Shown here: one piece after another, positions 17,833-27,347 of the stretch | Layout: every line of letters begins with the position of its first letter | How positions within the stretch are numbered: the stretch's first letter is position 1 | Assembly: GCA_964402925.1 (NCBI GenBank) | Contig: CAYOED010000005.1 | Coordinates: forward strand, 15,856-79,855 | Direction: 5' to 3' | Origin: Suilimivivens sp964402925 | GTDB taxonomy: Bacteria; Bacillota; Clostridia; Lachnospirales; Lachnospiraceae | DNA length: 64,000 nt | Made by a program: the position numbers and the translations under genes | Notes under the pieces: model-generated | The model's input: only the letters and a program-made list of their open reading frames with translations | Told to the model about the DNA's origin: nothing | The model's database searches: none

Positions 17833-19257
17833 TTAATCCGCATTGTTGATTTCAGCCAGATAAGTTTCTGATCGGTTTGCTATCTCTGTATCGGGAAAAT
17901 TATCAATTACCTCCGCATAAAGTTCCTTAGCCTTATTATCATCACCGTTTCTCCGATAACTGTTTGCCAGATGATACAAAGCATCGCCATTCGTATTATC
18001 GTATTGATATGCTCTTGCCAGATTTGGTATCGCCGCTTCGTAATCATCAGCACGATAGCTTGCATATCCGGCATTATAGTAATAAGCCACCAGCTTCTCC
18101 CCTACCAGCTCCAAAAAATCATCATACAACGCAGTAAATGCGTTTGTCTTATCCTGAGCGCCGTCCTTACTGTCCTCGTCTTCGTCTAGCGCCTCCAAGT
18201 AAACTGCAATCGTTTGTATATCATTGGGGTCCTTCAAGTATGCGCCAACTGCCATCATAAGCCCATCCGTTGCTTTTAGCGTTCCGTCTGTTCCCTGATA
18301 AGAGGAAATCTCCTCCACAAGCTGCGCATTTTCATCCGTAAGCTTTTGCACCTTCTGTTCCAATTCATCAATGGTTGCTGTCTTGGCATCAGATTGTTCA
18401 CTGACTGCCCGCAGTTCCTTGTTGATATCCGCTTTCGCGTTTCGAATCTGCCCCGGCAGGATTAGAAAACATGCGATTGCAACACCGATGATTACACCAA
18501 TCCCTAAATTCAGCAAAGTGGAAATGCCCTTCGTTTCCTTCATATTTATCGGCTGAATAATCGTTTCGTTGCCGCTTTGGTAACGCACCACATTTTCTCT
18601 GGGCATTTTCTTTTTGGAAGTATTCTTAACTGCTTCTTCCGGCATCAACATATGCTCCACTTCTTTCATATAACGGAGCGTTGTCGTATTATTCGTATCG
18701 ATTTTGCAGCATTTTTCCAATTCTCTATGCGCCTTTTCCCATTCCTCTGCAACAATGTACAAAAGGGCAAGCAGCTGATGCGCTCTCACATACTTGGGAT
18801 TATAGGAAAGCACTTTCTTAAGCTGGATTACAGCCAGATCCTGGCTGTCTTGATAGCAGTAAATCAATGCCTGATTATATTTTTTGATGGTCTGATTAAT
18901 TGCATCAAGCCTTGCCTGATTTGTCTGGATCATGTCAATATAATCATCTGCAATGTTCTTTTGGGGCCGGAGATTTTTGCTGATGACCCATTCGCCCAGC
19001 GCCGAAACCACTTCGCCCATTTCAAAATATACAAGACCTAAGAGATTTCTTGCATCAATATTATTTTTGTTAAATTTTAAACTTTGCCGTAAGCTGACAA
19101 TTGCCCCGGATAAATCTCTTACCGTCGCTTTTTCCAGTCCATCATTATAAAAACGATTGGACAAAGATAAAATTTTCTTATAAAGAGACACATCCGTACC
19201 ACAACTCGTACAAAAATCGTGTTCTGACAAACGGCATCCACATTTATAACAAATCAT
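17833..19257 (-). CDS. Zinc-ribbon, transmembrane TPR protein
   Basis: 474 aa. The N-terminus carries a zinc ribbon (CYKCGCRLSEHDFCTSCGTD). TPR-like helices follow (about 50-205, with NLLGLVYFEMGEVVSALGEW and AHQLLALLYIVAEEWEKA). One transmembrane helix is near 245-265, then a coiled coil, then two further TPRs at the C-terminus (AIPNLARAYQYDNTNGDALY). It is a membrane-anchored scaffold of unknown partner. The start is preceded by AGGAGT and lies 5 nt after the small coupled ORF. Confidence 0.8.
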   Translation of the reverse strand: MICYKCGCRLSEHDFCTSCGTDVSLYKKILSLSNRFYNDGLEKATVRDLSGAIVSLRQSLKFNKNNIDARNLLGLVYFEMGEVVSALGEWVISKNLRPQKNIADDYIDMIQTNQARLDAINQTIKKYNQALIYCYQDSQDLAVIQLKKVLSYNPKYVRAHQLLALLYIVAEEWEKAHRELEKCCKIDTNNTTTLRYMKEVEHMLMPEEAVKNTSKKKMPRENVVRYQSGNETIIQPINMKETKGISTLLNLGIGVIIGVAIACFLILPGQIRNAKADINKELRAVSEQSDAKTATIDELEQKVQKLTDENAQLVEEISSYQGTDGTLKATDGLMMAVGAYLKDPNDIQTIAVYLEALDEDEDSKDGAQDKTNAFTALYDDFLELVGEKLVAYYYNAGYASYRADDYEAAIPNLARAYQYDNTNGDALYHLANSYRRNGDDNKAKELYAEVIDNFPDTEIANRSETYLAEINNAD

Positions 19258-19261
19258 GCCG

Positions 19262-19408
19262 TCACTCCTCTTCCGTTTTTGCCTTTTCTAACATCTTTAT
19301 CAATATATCTGCCATATCTGTCAAATCATGGTTATATATAGCTTCTTCCGCATCTTCAACTTCAAGACTAGGATGAAATTTCTTTAATTCCTCTTCAAAA
19401 TCAATCAT
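19262..19408 (-). CDS. Small acidic protein, translationally coupled to folC
   Basis: 48 aa, starting MIDFEEELKKFHPSLEV and ending KMLEKAKTEEE. Its ATG overlaps the folC TGA (ATGA), and its stop is 5 nt before the TPR start. An acidic, helical and soluble product is predicted. The tight coupling on both sides, rather than homology, is the evidence that it is a real gene. Function unknown. Confidence 0.75.
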   Translation of the reverse strand: MIDFEEELKKFHPSLEVEDAEEAIYNHDLTDMADILIKMLEKAKTEEE

Positions 19409-20703
19409 TTTAGCTTTCTCCTCATCAGGGACTTCATCTGTCCTATCAAATACATTGAACCGGCAATATAAATCACATCCTCATCCTTTTTCAAAGATAA
19501 AAGATTACGATATGCCTCCGCGGCATCGATATGGAAACTGCAAGTCATTTCCGTATATTGCCCCCAAATTGTTTTCAGTTTTTCTATGGATACACTTCTG
19601 TCTGTTTCTAAAAGAGTTACAGCTGCCTGATCAAAAAGCCCGGATTCTATAATCTTCCGGATTATGACATCATAACGCTTGTCCCGGACAACCCCAAACA
19701 GTAAAAACCTTTTTCCTTTACATCTATCCCTTTCAACTGTGCCAAGAAATGCATCTATTCCATCTTCATTATGTGCGCCATCCAGATAAACCCCTGGAAT
19801 GGCTTCTTCCATTCTGCCCGGCCAATGGGCAGACCGTAAGCCTTTCCTAATAGAATCTTCTGTAATTCCTAAATCCTTTAAAGCTTCCAATGCCGCAACT
19901 GCCAGCGCTGCATTTTCTGTCTGATACAGCGCAACTGTATTTAACAAAAGGCTAACATAATTATAATAACCAGTATGGCACGAAAAATCAATGCTTTTAT
20001 TGTTTATATTCACATTCAAAATATTGTCTTTTCCGATTATAATCGCGGGACTTTGTGCTTTTTTAGCATATTCAGTCAAAACCTTTGTGCTCTCCGCCCT
20101 TTTATCCATAAAGACCACCGGCACACCCTTCTTTATAATGCCGGCTTTCTCAGCAGCGATTTCCGCAAGGCTGTTTCCCAGATATTGCATGTGGTCATAA
20201 CCAATTTCTGTGATTACACACACCTCGGGCTTTTCAATGCAGTTCGTTGCATCCAGTCTTCCTCCAAGACCGGTTTCCAAAATAATATATTCCGGTTCCT
20301 TTTCCTGAAAATACACCATTGCCATCAGAAAAAGGAACTCAAAAAAAGAGGGATGATTTTTTTCATCTATCTTTTCTATGACCCTGTCAAAACTGCTTAC
20401 AAACTCTTCTTTTGAAATCATCACATTGTTGACGCTGATCCTCTCTCGCATAGTCTCCAAATGAGGCGAGATAAACATCCCCACACTGTATCCGCTCTCC
20501 ATCAAAACAGAACGCAAATAAGCACAAACGGAACCTTTTCCGTTTGTGCCTGCAACATGAATGATTTTGCTCTTAATTCTGCCGCCGGAAATCTGATCCA
20601 GCAATTCTTTCGTATCCTTAAGGGTATGCTTTCCGGCAAACTTAGGGATTTCAAGAATATATTGCTCTATTTCCTCATATGTTTTCATATTTATACCATG
20701 CAT
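19405..20703 (-). CDS. folC: Folylpolyglutamate/dihydrofolate synthase FolC
   Basis: About 430 aa Mur-ligase family enzyme that adds glutamate to folates. Visible motifs are the ATP site VAGTNGKGS, FISPHLETMRERISVN, ILETGLGGRLDATN and the C-terminal YLDGAHNEDGI. The start is ambiguous: MHGIN at 20703 or MKTYEE at 20688, neither with a strong Shine-Dalgarno. It lies 28 nt downstream of the FapA-like gene. Confidence 0.95.
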   Translation of the reverse strand: MHGINMKTYEEIEQYILEIPKFAGKHTLKDTKELLDQISGGRIKSKIIHVAGTNGKGSVCAYLRSVLMESGYSVGMFISPHLETMRERISVNNVMISKEEFVSSFDRVIEKIDEKNHPSFFEFLFLMAMVYFQEKEPEYIILETGLGGRLDATNCIEKPEVCVITEIGYDHMQYLGNSLAEIAAEKAGIIKKGVPVVFMDKRAESTKVLTEYAKKAQSPAIIIGKDNILNVNINNKSIDFSCHTGYYNYVSLLLNTVALYQTENAALAVAALEALKDLGITEDSIRKGLRSAHWPGRMEEAIPGVYLDGAHNEDGIDAFLGTVERDRCKGKRFLLFGVVRDKRYDVIIRKIIESGLFDQAAVTLLETDRSVSIEKLKTIWGQYTEMTCSFHIDAAEAYRNLLSLKKDEDVIYIAGSMYLIGQMKSLMRRKLK

Positions 20704-20731
20704 ATCACAAAGCTGCCTGCGTTAATGCTTC

Positions 20732-22306
20732 TTAAGAATACGCAATAACACTGCTCTCAATCATGCCTCTTTCCTGATAATACTTCATATAGCAGGTACT
20801 TCTTTCAATCGGCATCTGGATTTGAGCAAGGCATACCACTGTACCTCGGTAAACATTTCCATTTATCACAATCTCCGACTTCTTGCCTTTGGCTATAATC
20901 GCTTCACATTTCTCCCGTTCTACCCGGTTTTCCTCAATTTCTTTCTTCAAAGCTTTTGCTCTGGCCTCGAGATTCTTTATCCTGCTCTCCATTATTTCCG
21001 GAATTTTACCGTTTGCCACCTTCTTTTTGTAAAGAAGATCTGAAAGATTTTCTGAAAGTTCCTGCAATTCTGTGCTTTGTTCCGTCTCTGTCGCTTTGAC
21101 GGTCTGCAGTCTCGTGTAGACTTCTTTTTCACTTCCTACATGAACCATGGTTCTCACCTCTGCCGGGTTTCCGATTTCAGTCGCTGATATCCCCATCATT
21201 GCATGTGTGTATCCGCCAATGATGGCACCTTTATTTCCTGTAAGGATAACCTGCCCATCAGATGATATTCTTGAATTTAGAATCGTATTTGCCTGCACAT
21301 TGCCGCCGGCAACAACCACCGTATGCTCAATGAAATCAGCAAAAATATTACCTCTTGCAGAAATCTTTGCCCTCTGGGCTCCTTGGATGCCTTTTGTCAA
21401 AACGACATCTCCGCCTGCAAATAAATTAACCGCTTCAACCGTTCCTTTAATTTCAATATTCCTTCCGGCTCGTATCACCACGCCTGCTTCTACGTTGCCG
21501 TTGATGACAATATCTCCATAAAATTCAATCTTTCCGGTTATCAATGTGACATCCCCATTGATTTCATGCATGGACTGAATGTCTATTTTGCCATTTTTGA
21601 ATTCAATCTTTCCGTCCTTCTGTGCCAGGTAGACATCAGGGTTATCCATGCTGCTGACCACCTGCCCCCGAAGAGGCGGAGCTTCCTTAACCTTCCTTGT
21701 CTGCAGGACTCTTCCTCTTACATCATATCCATTCTCTCCCGCCTCGGCGTGATGATAAATCGCTACCACCTCGTCTTTGCGAACATTCTGAAGTACGCTC
21801 ATGCTGGTATAATCCACACTGCCGTCAGGCAGGACTTTAGGCGCCCTATGCTGATCAGGATCGAATTTATACTCATAATACCCATCCTTCCCCTCTATTG
21901 CCGGCTGTCCCTTTGCCACCACGATTTCACGCTCATATACCTTTTTTTTGATCATTGCAACCAGATTGGAGTGATGATACCCAGTAATTATTCCATTCTT
22001 TTTAAGGAAATCCATGATTTCCTCCATGGTATATTTTTCTTTTCCCTCTCCAGGTACAGTCAAATACAGCCACGCGCTCATATCATCTTCTGCAATTTTT
22101 ACATAAGAACCATTTTCCTCAATACTAAGAGATTTGGAATTAGCTTCATCTATAATATCACTCAGCATCTGACCTTTCGGGATTGGCTCAGATAACGGCT
22201 CCTCACTTTTGGCTGACGATCCTCCATCATCCATAATCAGCGCTTCCATTTCCTTCCGGAGTTCCGCGATTTCATCTTCTGATAAAAAATCTGTATTACT
22301 GCCCAT
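20732..22306 (-). CDS. FapA-like (DUF342) protein
   Basis: 524 aa. The N-terminal domain is followed by a right-handed beta-helix of short repeats (INGNVEAGVVIRAGRNIEIKG region) and a coiled coil near 410-475, the layout of the FapA/DUF342 family. FapA-like proteins are associated with polymer or cell-surface assembly, but their role is not settled. It lies upstream of folC, with no clear functional link. Confidence 0.85.
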   Translation of the reverse strand: MGSNTDFLSEDEIAELRKEMEALIMDDGGSSAKSEEPLSEPIPKGQMLSDIIDEANSKSLSIEENGSYVKIAEDDMSAWLYLTVPGEGKEKYTMEEIMDFLKKNGIITGYHHSNLVAMIKKKVYEREIVVAKGQPAIEGKDGYYEYKFDPDQHRAPKVLPDGSVDYTSMSVLQNVRKDEVVAIYHHAEAGENGYDVRGRVLQTRKVKEAPPLRGQVVSSMDNPDVYLAQKDGKIEFKNGKIDIQSMHEINGDVTLITGKIEFYGDIVINGNVEAGVVIRAGRNIEIKGTVEAVNLFAGGDVVLTKGIQGAQRAKISARGNIFADFIEHTVVVAGGNVQANTILNSRISSDGQVILTGNKGAIIGGYTHAMMGISATEIGNPAEVRTMVHVGSEKEVYTRLQTVKATETEQSTELQELSENLSDLLYKKKVANGKIPEIMESRIKNLEARAKALKKEIEENRVEREKCEAIIAKGKKSEIVINGNVYRGTVVCLAQIQMPIERSTCYMKYYQERGMIESSVIAYS

Positions 22307-22449
22307 CTTATGCCCTCCCTTCTTTTCTTGTCATAATTTATTTCATTATAGTAATTATATTACTAATGTAATTCTATTACTATTATAATATCATTCTCAT
22401 TGTAATGCCACTATTATTGTAACATCATTACTATCATTGTTGCAAACAT

Positions 22450-22493
22450 AAAAAAAAGAACCGTAATCTCATATCAAAAATTACGGTTCTTTT
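22450..22493 (-). terminator. Rho-independent terminator after valS
   Basis: AGAACCGTAA (22457-22466) pairs with TTACGGTTCT (22481-22490), and a T-run follows on the minus strand. It lies just downstream of the valS stop. Confidence 0.85.
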
Positions 22494-22510
22494 CTATTTA
22501 ACATAAGAAT

Positions 22511-22537
22511 GTCTCGCGAAGCGTGGCAGCGTTTGTT
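22511..22537. repeat. 27-bp dispersed repeat, copy 2
   Basis: Inverted copy of 17587-17613 with two differences. It abuts the valS stop codon (22539-22541). The two copies are in non-homologous contexts, so they were moved or recruited rather than duplicated with a gene. Confidence 0.7.
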
Positions 22538-22538
22538 T

Positions 22539-25199
22539 TTATTTCTGCAGCTGTGCAAGGCGCATTTTAACCTGTTCCATCATCTGCGTATACTTGGTGC
22601 GTTTTTCTCTCTCTTCAGAAATCTTTGCTTCCGGTGCCTTGGATACAAACTTCTCATTACTCAGCATACCGTTCACCCGGGCAAGTTCTCCCTCAAGTCT
22701 TTTTTCCTCTTTTTTAAGACGCTCAATTTCCTGACTTAAATCAACCAGTTCCGCAAAAGGAATATAAAGAGTTGCGTTGGCAATCACTACCGATACTGCA
22801 TCCTCTGCGATACCTGCCTTATCCTTCTGAATGGTTACTTCCGATGCATATGCAAGGGAACCGAAAAACAGTCTGCCTTCTGTAAAGGCATTGATGATCG
22901 CTTCCTCTTCACTTACCACAAATACCTGTGCCTTTCTGCTGGGAGCAACATTCATTTCCGTGCGGACATTCCTAATTCCCCTTACCGCTTCCTTGATGAT
23001 TTCAATATCCTTTTCTTCCTTTTCAAAATTCCATGCAGCCTGATACTCGGGCCACTTGGAAATCATGATAGATTCCTCTTCGGACTGCAGTGTACAGAAA
23101 ATTTCCTCTGTAATGAAAGGCATATATGGATGAAGCAATTTAAGCGCATAGAGCAGAGCTGTTTTCAGCGTCCAAAGGGCTGCATCCTTACTCATCTGGT
23201 CATCCGAATTATAGAGGCGGGGTTTCACCATCTCGATATACCAGTCGCAGAATTCATCCCAGATAAAGTCATAAACCTTCTGAACCGCAATACCAAGTTC
23301 AAAACTGTCCATATTGTCTGTTACGTCTTTGATCAGCGTATTCAGTTTAGACAGAATCCATTTGTCAACCGGTTCTAAGGAAGGATTTTCCACCTTTAAA
23401 GCTTCTTCCGGCATGTTCATCATAATAAAGCGGGAAGCATTCCATATTTTATTTGCAAAATTTCTGCTTGCCTCCACTCTTTCATAGTAGAAGCGCATAT
23501 CATTGCCGGGCGCATTTCCCGTAATCAGCGTAAGGCGCAGTGCATCCGCGCCGTACTGATCGATGATTTCAAGAGGATCAATGCCATTTCCAAGGGATTT
23601 ACTCATCTTACGTCCCTGTGAATCTCTTACCAGACCATGGAACAATACCGTTTTAAACGGTTTCTCACCCATCTGCTCATAACCCGAAAAGATCATACGG
23701 ATTACCCAGAAGAAAATAATATCATACCCGGTTACCAGCACATCTGTAGGATAAAAATACTTTAAGTCTTCTGTCTGCTGCGGCCATCCCAAAGTTGAGA
23801 AAGGCCAAAGTGCTGAAGAGAACCATGTATCCAGCGTATCCGGATCCTGCGTAAAATGATCGCATCCGCACTTAGGACACTTAGAAGGCTCTGCGGCACT
23901 TACCACAACTTCTCCGCATTTATTACAGTAATAAGCCGGAATCCGGTGTCCCCACCAGAGCTGTCTGGAAATACACCAGTCACGGATATTGTCCGTCCAA
24001 TTAAAATAGGTCTTTTCCATACGTTTCGGTATCAACTGTATATCACCGTTTTTCACTGCTTCCACAGCAGGTTTGATCAGTTCCTCCATCTTCACAAACC
24101 ACTGCTGCTTGATCATAGGCTCGATGGTCGTCTTACACCGATCATGAGTTCCTACATTATGGGAATAATCTTCAATCTTTACTAAAAGCCCCATCCCATC
24201 CAGTTCTTTTACGATTGCTTCTCTTGCAGCATAGCGGTCCATTCCGCAGAACTTGCCGCCGTTCTCATTGATGGTGGCATCATCATTCAATATATTGATT
24301 TCCGGCAGATTATGGCGCTTGCCGACCTCAAAATCGTTAGGGTCATGGGCGGGTGTGATCTTTACTACACCGGTACCGAATTCCATGTCCACATAGGAAT
24401 CTGCTACCACGGGGATTTCTCTGTTGATAATAGGGAGCATCAGTTTCTTGCCAACGATATCCTTATACCGCTCATCCTCAGGATTGACCGCCACCGCAGT
24501 ATCCCCCAGCATGGTTTCCGGTCTGGTGGTTGCAAATTCCACGAATCGTGTGGTGCTTACACTGCCGTCCTCTTCAATGACAGGATACTTAATATGCCAG
24601 AAATGCCCTGCCTGTTCCGCATATTCCACCTCTGCATCCGATATGGAAGTATTGCAGACCGGACACCAGTTGATGATGCGGCTCCCTTTATAAATCCAGC
24701 CCTTTTCATGCATCTTACAGAATACTTCCGTTACAGCCTTATTACAGCCTTCATCCATGGTAAAACGCTCTCTGTCCCAGTCGCAGGAGGAGCCCAGTTT
24801 CTTTAGCTGACTGATGATTCTTCCTCCGTATTCCTTTTTCCAGTCCCATGCACGTGCCAGAAAGCCATCACGTCCAAGATCTTCCTTGCTGATACCCTCT
24901 TCCTTCAGCTTTTCGATAATCTTAACTTCAGTTGCAATGCTGGCATGATCCGTGCCCGGCTGCCATAGTGCATTATATCCCTGCATCCTCTTAAAGCGGA
25001 TAAGAATATCCTGCATGGTATTATCCAGTGCATGTCCCATATGAAGCTGCCCTGTGATATTTGGAGGGGGGATTACAATGGTAAAAGGCGTCTTGGAATG
25101 GTCTACTTCGGCATGAAAATATTTCTTTTCCAGCCATTTCTCATAAATTCTGTCCTCTATTCCTTTAGGATCATAGGTCTTTGCAAGTTCTTTGCTCAT
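22539..25199 (-). CDS. valS: Valyl-tRNA synthetase
   Basis: 886 aa class I synthetase. The HIGH signature is in PPPNITGQLHMGHAL (about 44-58), and the KMSKS signature is GRKMSKSLGNG (about 530). A zinc-binding CNKCGEVV..CPKCGCDH insertion is present, as is the C-terminal coiled-coil arm of ValRS. It charges tRNA-Val. Expression is controlled by the T-box leader upstream. Confidence 0.98.
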   Translation of the reverse strand: MSKELAKTYDPKGIEDRIYEKWLEKKYFHAEVDHSKTPFTIVIPPPNITGQLHMGHALDNTMQDILIRFKRMQGYNALWQPGTDHASIATEVKIIEKLKEEGISKEDLGRDGFLARAWDWKKEYGGRIISQLKKLGSSCDWDRERFTMDEGCNKAVTEVFCKMHEKGWIYKGSRIINWCPVCNTSISDAEVEYAEQAGHFWHIKYPVIEEDGSVSTTRFVEFATTRPETMLGDTAVAVNPEDERYKDIVGKKLMLPIINREIPVVADSYVDMEFGTGVVKITPAHDPNDFEVGKRHNLPEINILNDDATINENGGKFCGMDRYAAREAIVKELDGMGLLVKIEDYSHNVGTHDRCKTTIEPMIKQQWFVKMEELIKPAVEAVKNGDIQLIPKRMEKTYFNWTDNIRDWCISRQLWWGHRIPAYYCNKCGEVVVSAAEPSKCPKCGCDHFTQDPDTLDTWFSSALWPFSTLGWPQQTEDLKYFYPTDVLVTGYDIIFFWVIRMIFSGYEQMGEKPFKTVLFHGLVRDSQGRKMSKSLGNGIDPLEIIDQYGADALRLTLITGNAPGNDMRFYYERVEASRNFANKIWNASRFIMMNMPEEALKVENPSLEPVDKWILSKLNTLIKDVTDNMDSFELGIAVQKVYDFIWDEFCDWYIEMVKPRLYNSDDQMSKDAALWTLKTALLYALKLLHPYMPFITEEIFCTLQSEEESIMISKWPEYQAAWNFEKEEKDIEIIKEAVRGIRNVRTEMNVAPSRKAQVFVVSEEEAIINAFTEGRLFFGSLAYASEVTIQKDKAGIAEDAVSVVIANATLYIPFAELVDLSQEIERLKKEEKRLEGELARVNGMLSNEKFVSKAPEAKISEEREKRTKYTQMMEQVKMRLAQLQK

Positions 25200-25227
25200 A
25201 ATTACTCTCCTTTGCTTGTCATGTAAA

Positions 25228-25515
25228 AAAGCGCCCTTAACAGATTATACTTATCTGCTAAGGGCGCATCTTCTTTTTAGTTGCGCGGTACCACCTTTGT
25301 TTATCACTTATGCGATTTCTTTCAAAATCCTATCCGTTAACGGGGATAAAGCGTGAAGACTTACTTCTGTTCGGCCTTCCGGTTCCAAAGCTACCTTCCG
25401 CATTCCTTTCCTTAAAACCTTCCAGCACTGTGCCGCTTATGTCTCCGCACAGGGTTTCTTCTCTGACAGGCAGGATATGCGTACTCCTCTTTTTCATTAC
25501 CTTTATCTGTGAAGT
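25228..25515 (-). promoter_or_regulatory. T-box leader of valS
   Basis: The minus strand contains the T-box core GGTGGTACCGCGC (25283-25298 region) and a terminator with stem GCGCCCTTAGCAGAT / ATCTGTTAAGGGCGC plus a T-run (25228-25268). Stem I upstream has the AGAGGAGTA and CAGAGAAG motifs usual in T-box leaders. Uncharged tRNA-Val should stabilise the antiterminator and allow valS transcription. I did not assign the specifier codon with confidence. Confidence 0.92.
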
Positions 25516-25522
25516 TATTCTT

Positions 25523-25551
25523 ATCTTAGTAGCCATTTGGTTCTTTGTCAA
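25523..25551 (-). promoter_or_regulatory. Sigma-A promoter of the T-box-valS transcript
   Basis: Minus strand TTGACA (25546-25551), 17-bp spacer, TAAGAT (25523-25528). It lies directly upstream of the T-box stem I, as expected. Confidence 0.8.
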
Positions 25552-25588
25552 GAATGATTTTCTTTTGAAAATTTTATTTATTAATTCA

Positions 25589-26443
25589 TCATAGCCTTTT
25601 TTTAACTTTCAAAATCCCTTCCCCATAAATTTCAGACCAGAACTGCATTGCCATCTGCGCCTCTTCTACGTCTACTCCAACCATTTTAGAAAACTCATAC
25701 GCGGCTTCGTCCATCTTCCCTTTCTTGCGCAGTGCAGTAATCTGTTTCACCTCATCGCCATAATATATGATGCCGTAATAATTCACAAACCTCTTCCATG
25801 ATTTCAAAAAGCGCAGCGGAAAAATCGGTGGGAATAAACCGCTTGCAATCATCAGATAGCGAATCAGGAAAAATGCCGCCAATCCAGCCCCAAAGTAAAG
25901 CAACATTGATTTATCTTCATACTTCTCCCTTGAAAAATATTCAAAGTCTCCCCGCATATCTACATAAAAAGAGGTGTCCGTCAGAGTATATCCCTCTTCT
26001 TTCACCCTCTCCAGCAGTCCATCACTTAACTGTCCCATGACCACTCTTCCTACCGGCAACACATGATAAATCTCCGAGAAAAAGGAGGCATCGTCCTCAT
26101 CACTCTCATATTGAGAATGAGGATAGTATTCATCCACCAATATTGATTCTCCGGAAGGTAATTCATAGATATGATAATAAACCCCTTTATAGTAAAATGA
26201 ATCACTAGACATTCTGTCCTCTAAATGAAAGGTAAAGTAATCTTCCTCCATCATATCCGAAATACTGTCTACTACCGGTGTTCCCTTGCCTGCTGCCGCA
26301 CCGATTTTCGTATCGGAATACACTGTCTCTTTAGATTTTTCTTCCAGCCTGTCAATTACCTTTCCTGTTCCCAATTCCACAAGTGATGCGATTCCGAATG
26401 CCACAATCAAAGCTATGGCAAAATCAATTCTTATCCTTTTCAT
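25589..26443 (-). CDS. Membrane protein of unknown function
   Basis: 284 aa with an N-terminal transmembrane segment (about 7-24), an extracytoplasmic domain, a second transmembrane helix (about 182-200) and a soluble C-terminal tail ending GILKVKKRL. No known motif recognised. A degenerate copy of its C-terminus (GVDxEExQMAMxFWSExY) lies at 27277-27330, so the gene was once duplicated. It is adjacent to and co-directional with the zinc-ribbon protein. Confidence 0.75.
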   Translation of the reverse strand: MKRIRIDFAIALIVAFGIASLVELGTGKVIDRLEEKSKETVYSDTKIGAAAGKGTPVVDSISDMMEEDYFTFHLEDRMSSDSFYYKGVYYHIYELPSGESILVDEYYPHSQYESDEDDASFFSEIYHVLPVGRVVMGQLSDGLLERVKEEGYTLTDTSFYVDMRGDFEYFSREKYEDKSMLLYFGAGLAAFFLIRYLMIASGLFPPIFPLRFLKSWKRFVNYYGIIYYGDEVKQITALRKKGKMDEAAYEFSKMVGVDVEEAQMAMQFWSEIYGEGILKVKKRL

Positions 26444-26472
26444 GTCCCCTCCTCATTGGTTCTCCCATCTAT

Positions 26473-27063
26473 TCAATTTATGAAATCTTCTCCTCCACGG
26501 GCAAGTGCAAATTCCGAAAAATCAAAGTAATAGGTCTCCTTATCGTTACAGCATCCTCTTTTGGGAAGAAAATCCTTGATTCTGACAATGCGGTTTCCAC
26601 AGTTCTCACATCTGTATCCGCAGACATAGCATCCCCGCCTTCTACTTGGAATGGCACTGACTAACGGCACTCTCACCATATTTTCCGCAAGGTAGTGAAG
26701 TGGTTCTTTGTAAGTCTCATCTCCTGACGCCGGAATCTGGAAAATCCCATCCTCCTCCGTCATGGGACGCATTTTCTTTTTGCACTTTGTGCATACGGTA
26801 TGGTTCTTCATATCAAGCGATTTTCTTCCCCATAAAAACCCAATCAGCATTGCCAGAATAATGGGAATTGCAAAAAATCCATTCGCGACCAATGCAGAAC
26901 TGTCATGCAGCACCCTCTGCATCACAGCGCTCAATATGGCACCTATCGGTATTCCCACGAGCCCCGTCACAAGGCTCAAACTAAACAGCACAAGATAACA
27001 CTGTCCTTTCATCCCCCTGTCTTCTTCTCTGGCAAGAATAATTCTTCCCTCTTTTGCAGCCAT
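26473..27063 (-). CDS. Two-helix membrane protein with zinc-ribbon Cys clusters
   Basis: About 196 aa from ATG 27063, preceded by AAAGGGAGGA; the frame-start at 27096 has no site. Two hydrophobic helices (about 20-50 and 55-75) are followed by CTKCKKKM and by CYVCGYRCENCGNR..RGCC clusters that could hold zinc. The function is unknown. It probably pairs with the downstream gene at 25589. Confidence 0.75.
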   Translation of the reverse strand: MAAKEGRIILAREEDRGMKGQCYLVLFSLSLVTGLVGIPIGAILSAVMQRVLHDSSALVANGFFAIPIILAMLIGFLWGRKSLDMKNHTVCTKCKKKMRPMTEEDGIFQIPASGDETYKEPLHYLAENMVRVPLVSAIPSRRRGCYVCGYRCENCGNRIVRIKDFLPKRGCCNDKETYYFDFSEFALARGGEDFIN

Positions 27064-27276
27064 GCTGTTCCTCCCTTTAACACTTATCTTTTCCATTCTG
27101 GATAATACTTACTTTTCAATCCGCAACATGATTATTATAAATAATACAAATTTGAGAACAAGACTCAAAGCACGAGTGGCAGATTTACAGCATAAACGGC
27201 AGATCAACATAATAAAGTCATTTACAATCCGACCTTCCCGTTTTGTAAACGACTTTCACATTTTAATAGCAGTCTT

Positions 27277-27330
27277 TATACTTTTCAGACCAGAACTACA
27301 TCGCCATCTGTACCTCTTCTTCGTCCACTC
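27277..27330 (-). pseudogene. Degenerate fragment of a paralogue of the 25589 gene
   Basis: The minus strand reads GVDEEEVQMAM, a TAG stop, then FWSEKY. This matches residues of the 25589 protein (GVDVEEAQMAM, Q, FWSEIY) with the Gln codon replaced by a stop. No longer frame survives in 27097-27347, which is otherwise AT-rich and featureless. Confidence 0.8.
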
Positions 27331-27347
27331 CTTACCCTTAGCTTAGT

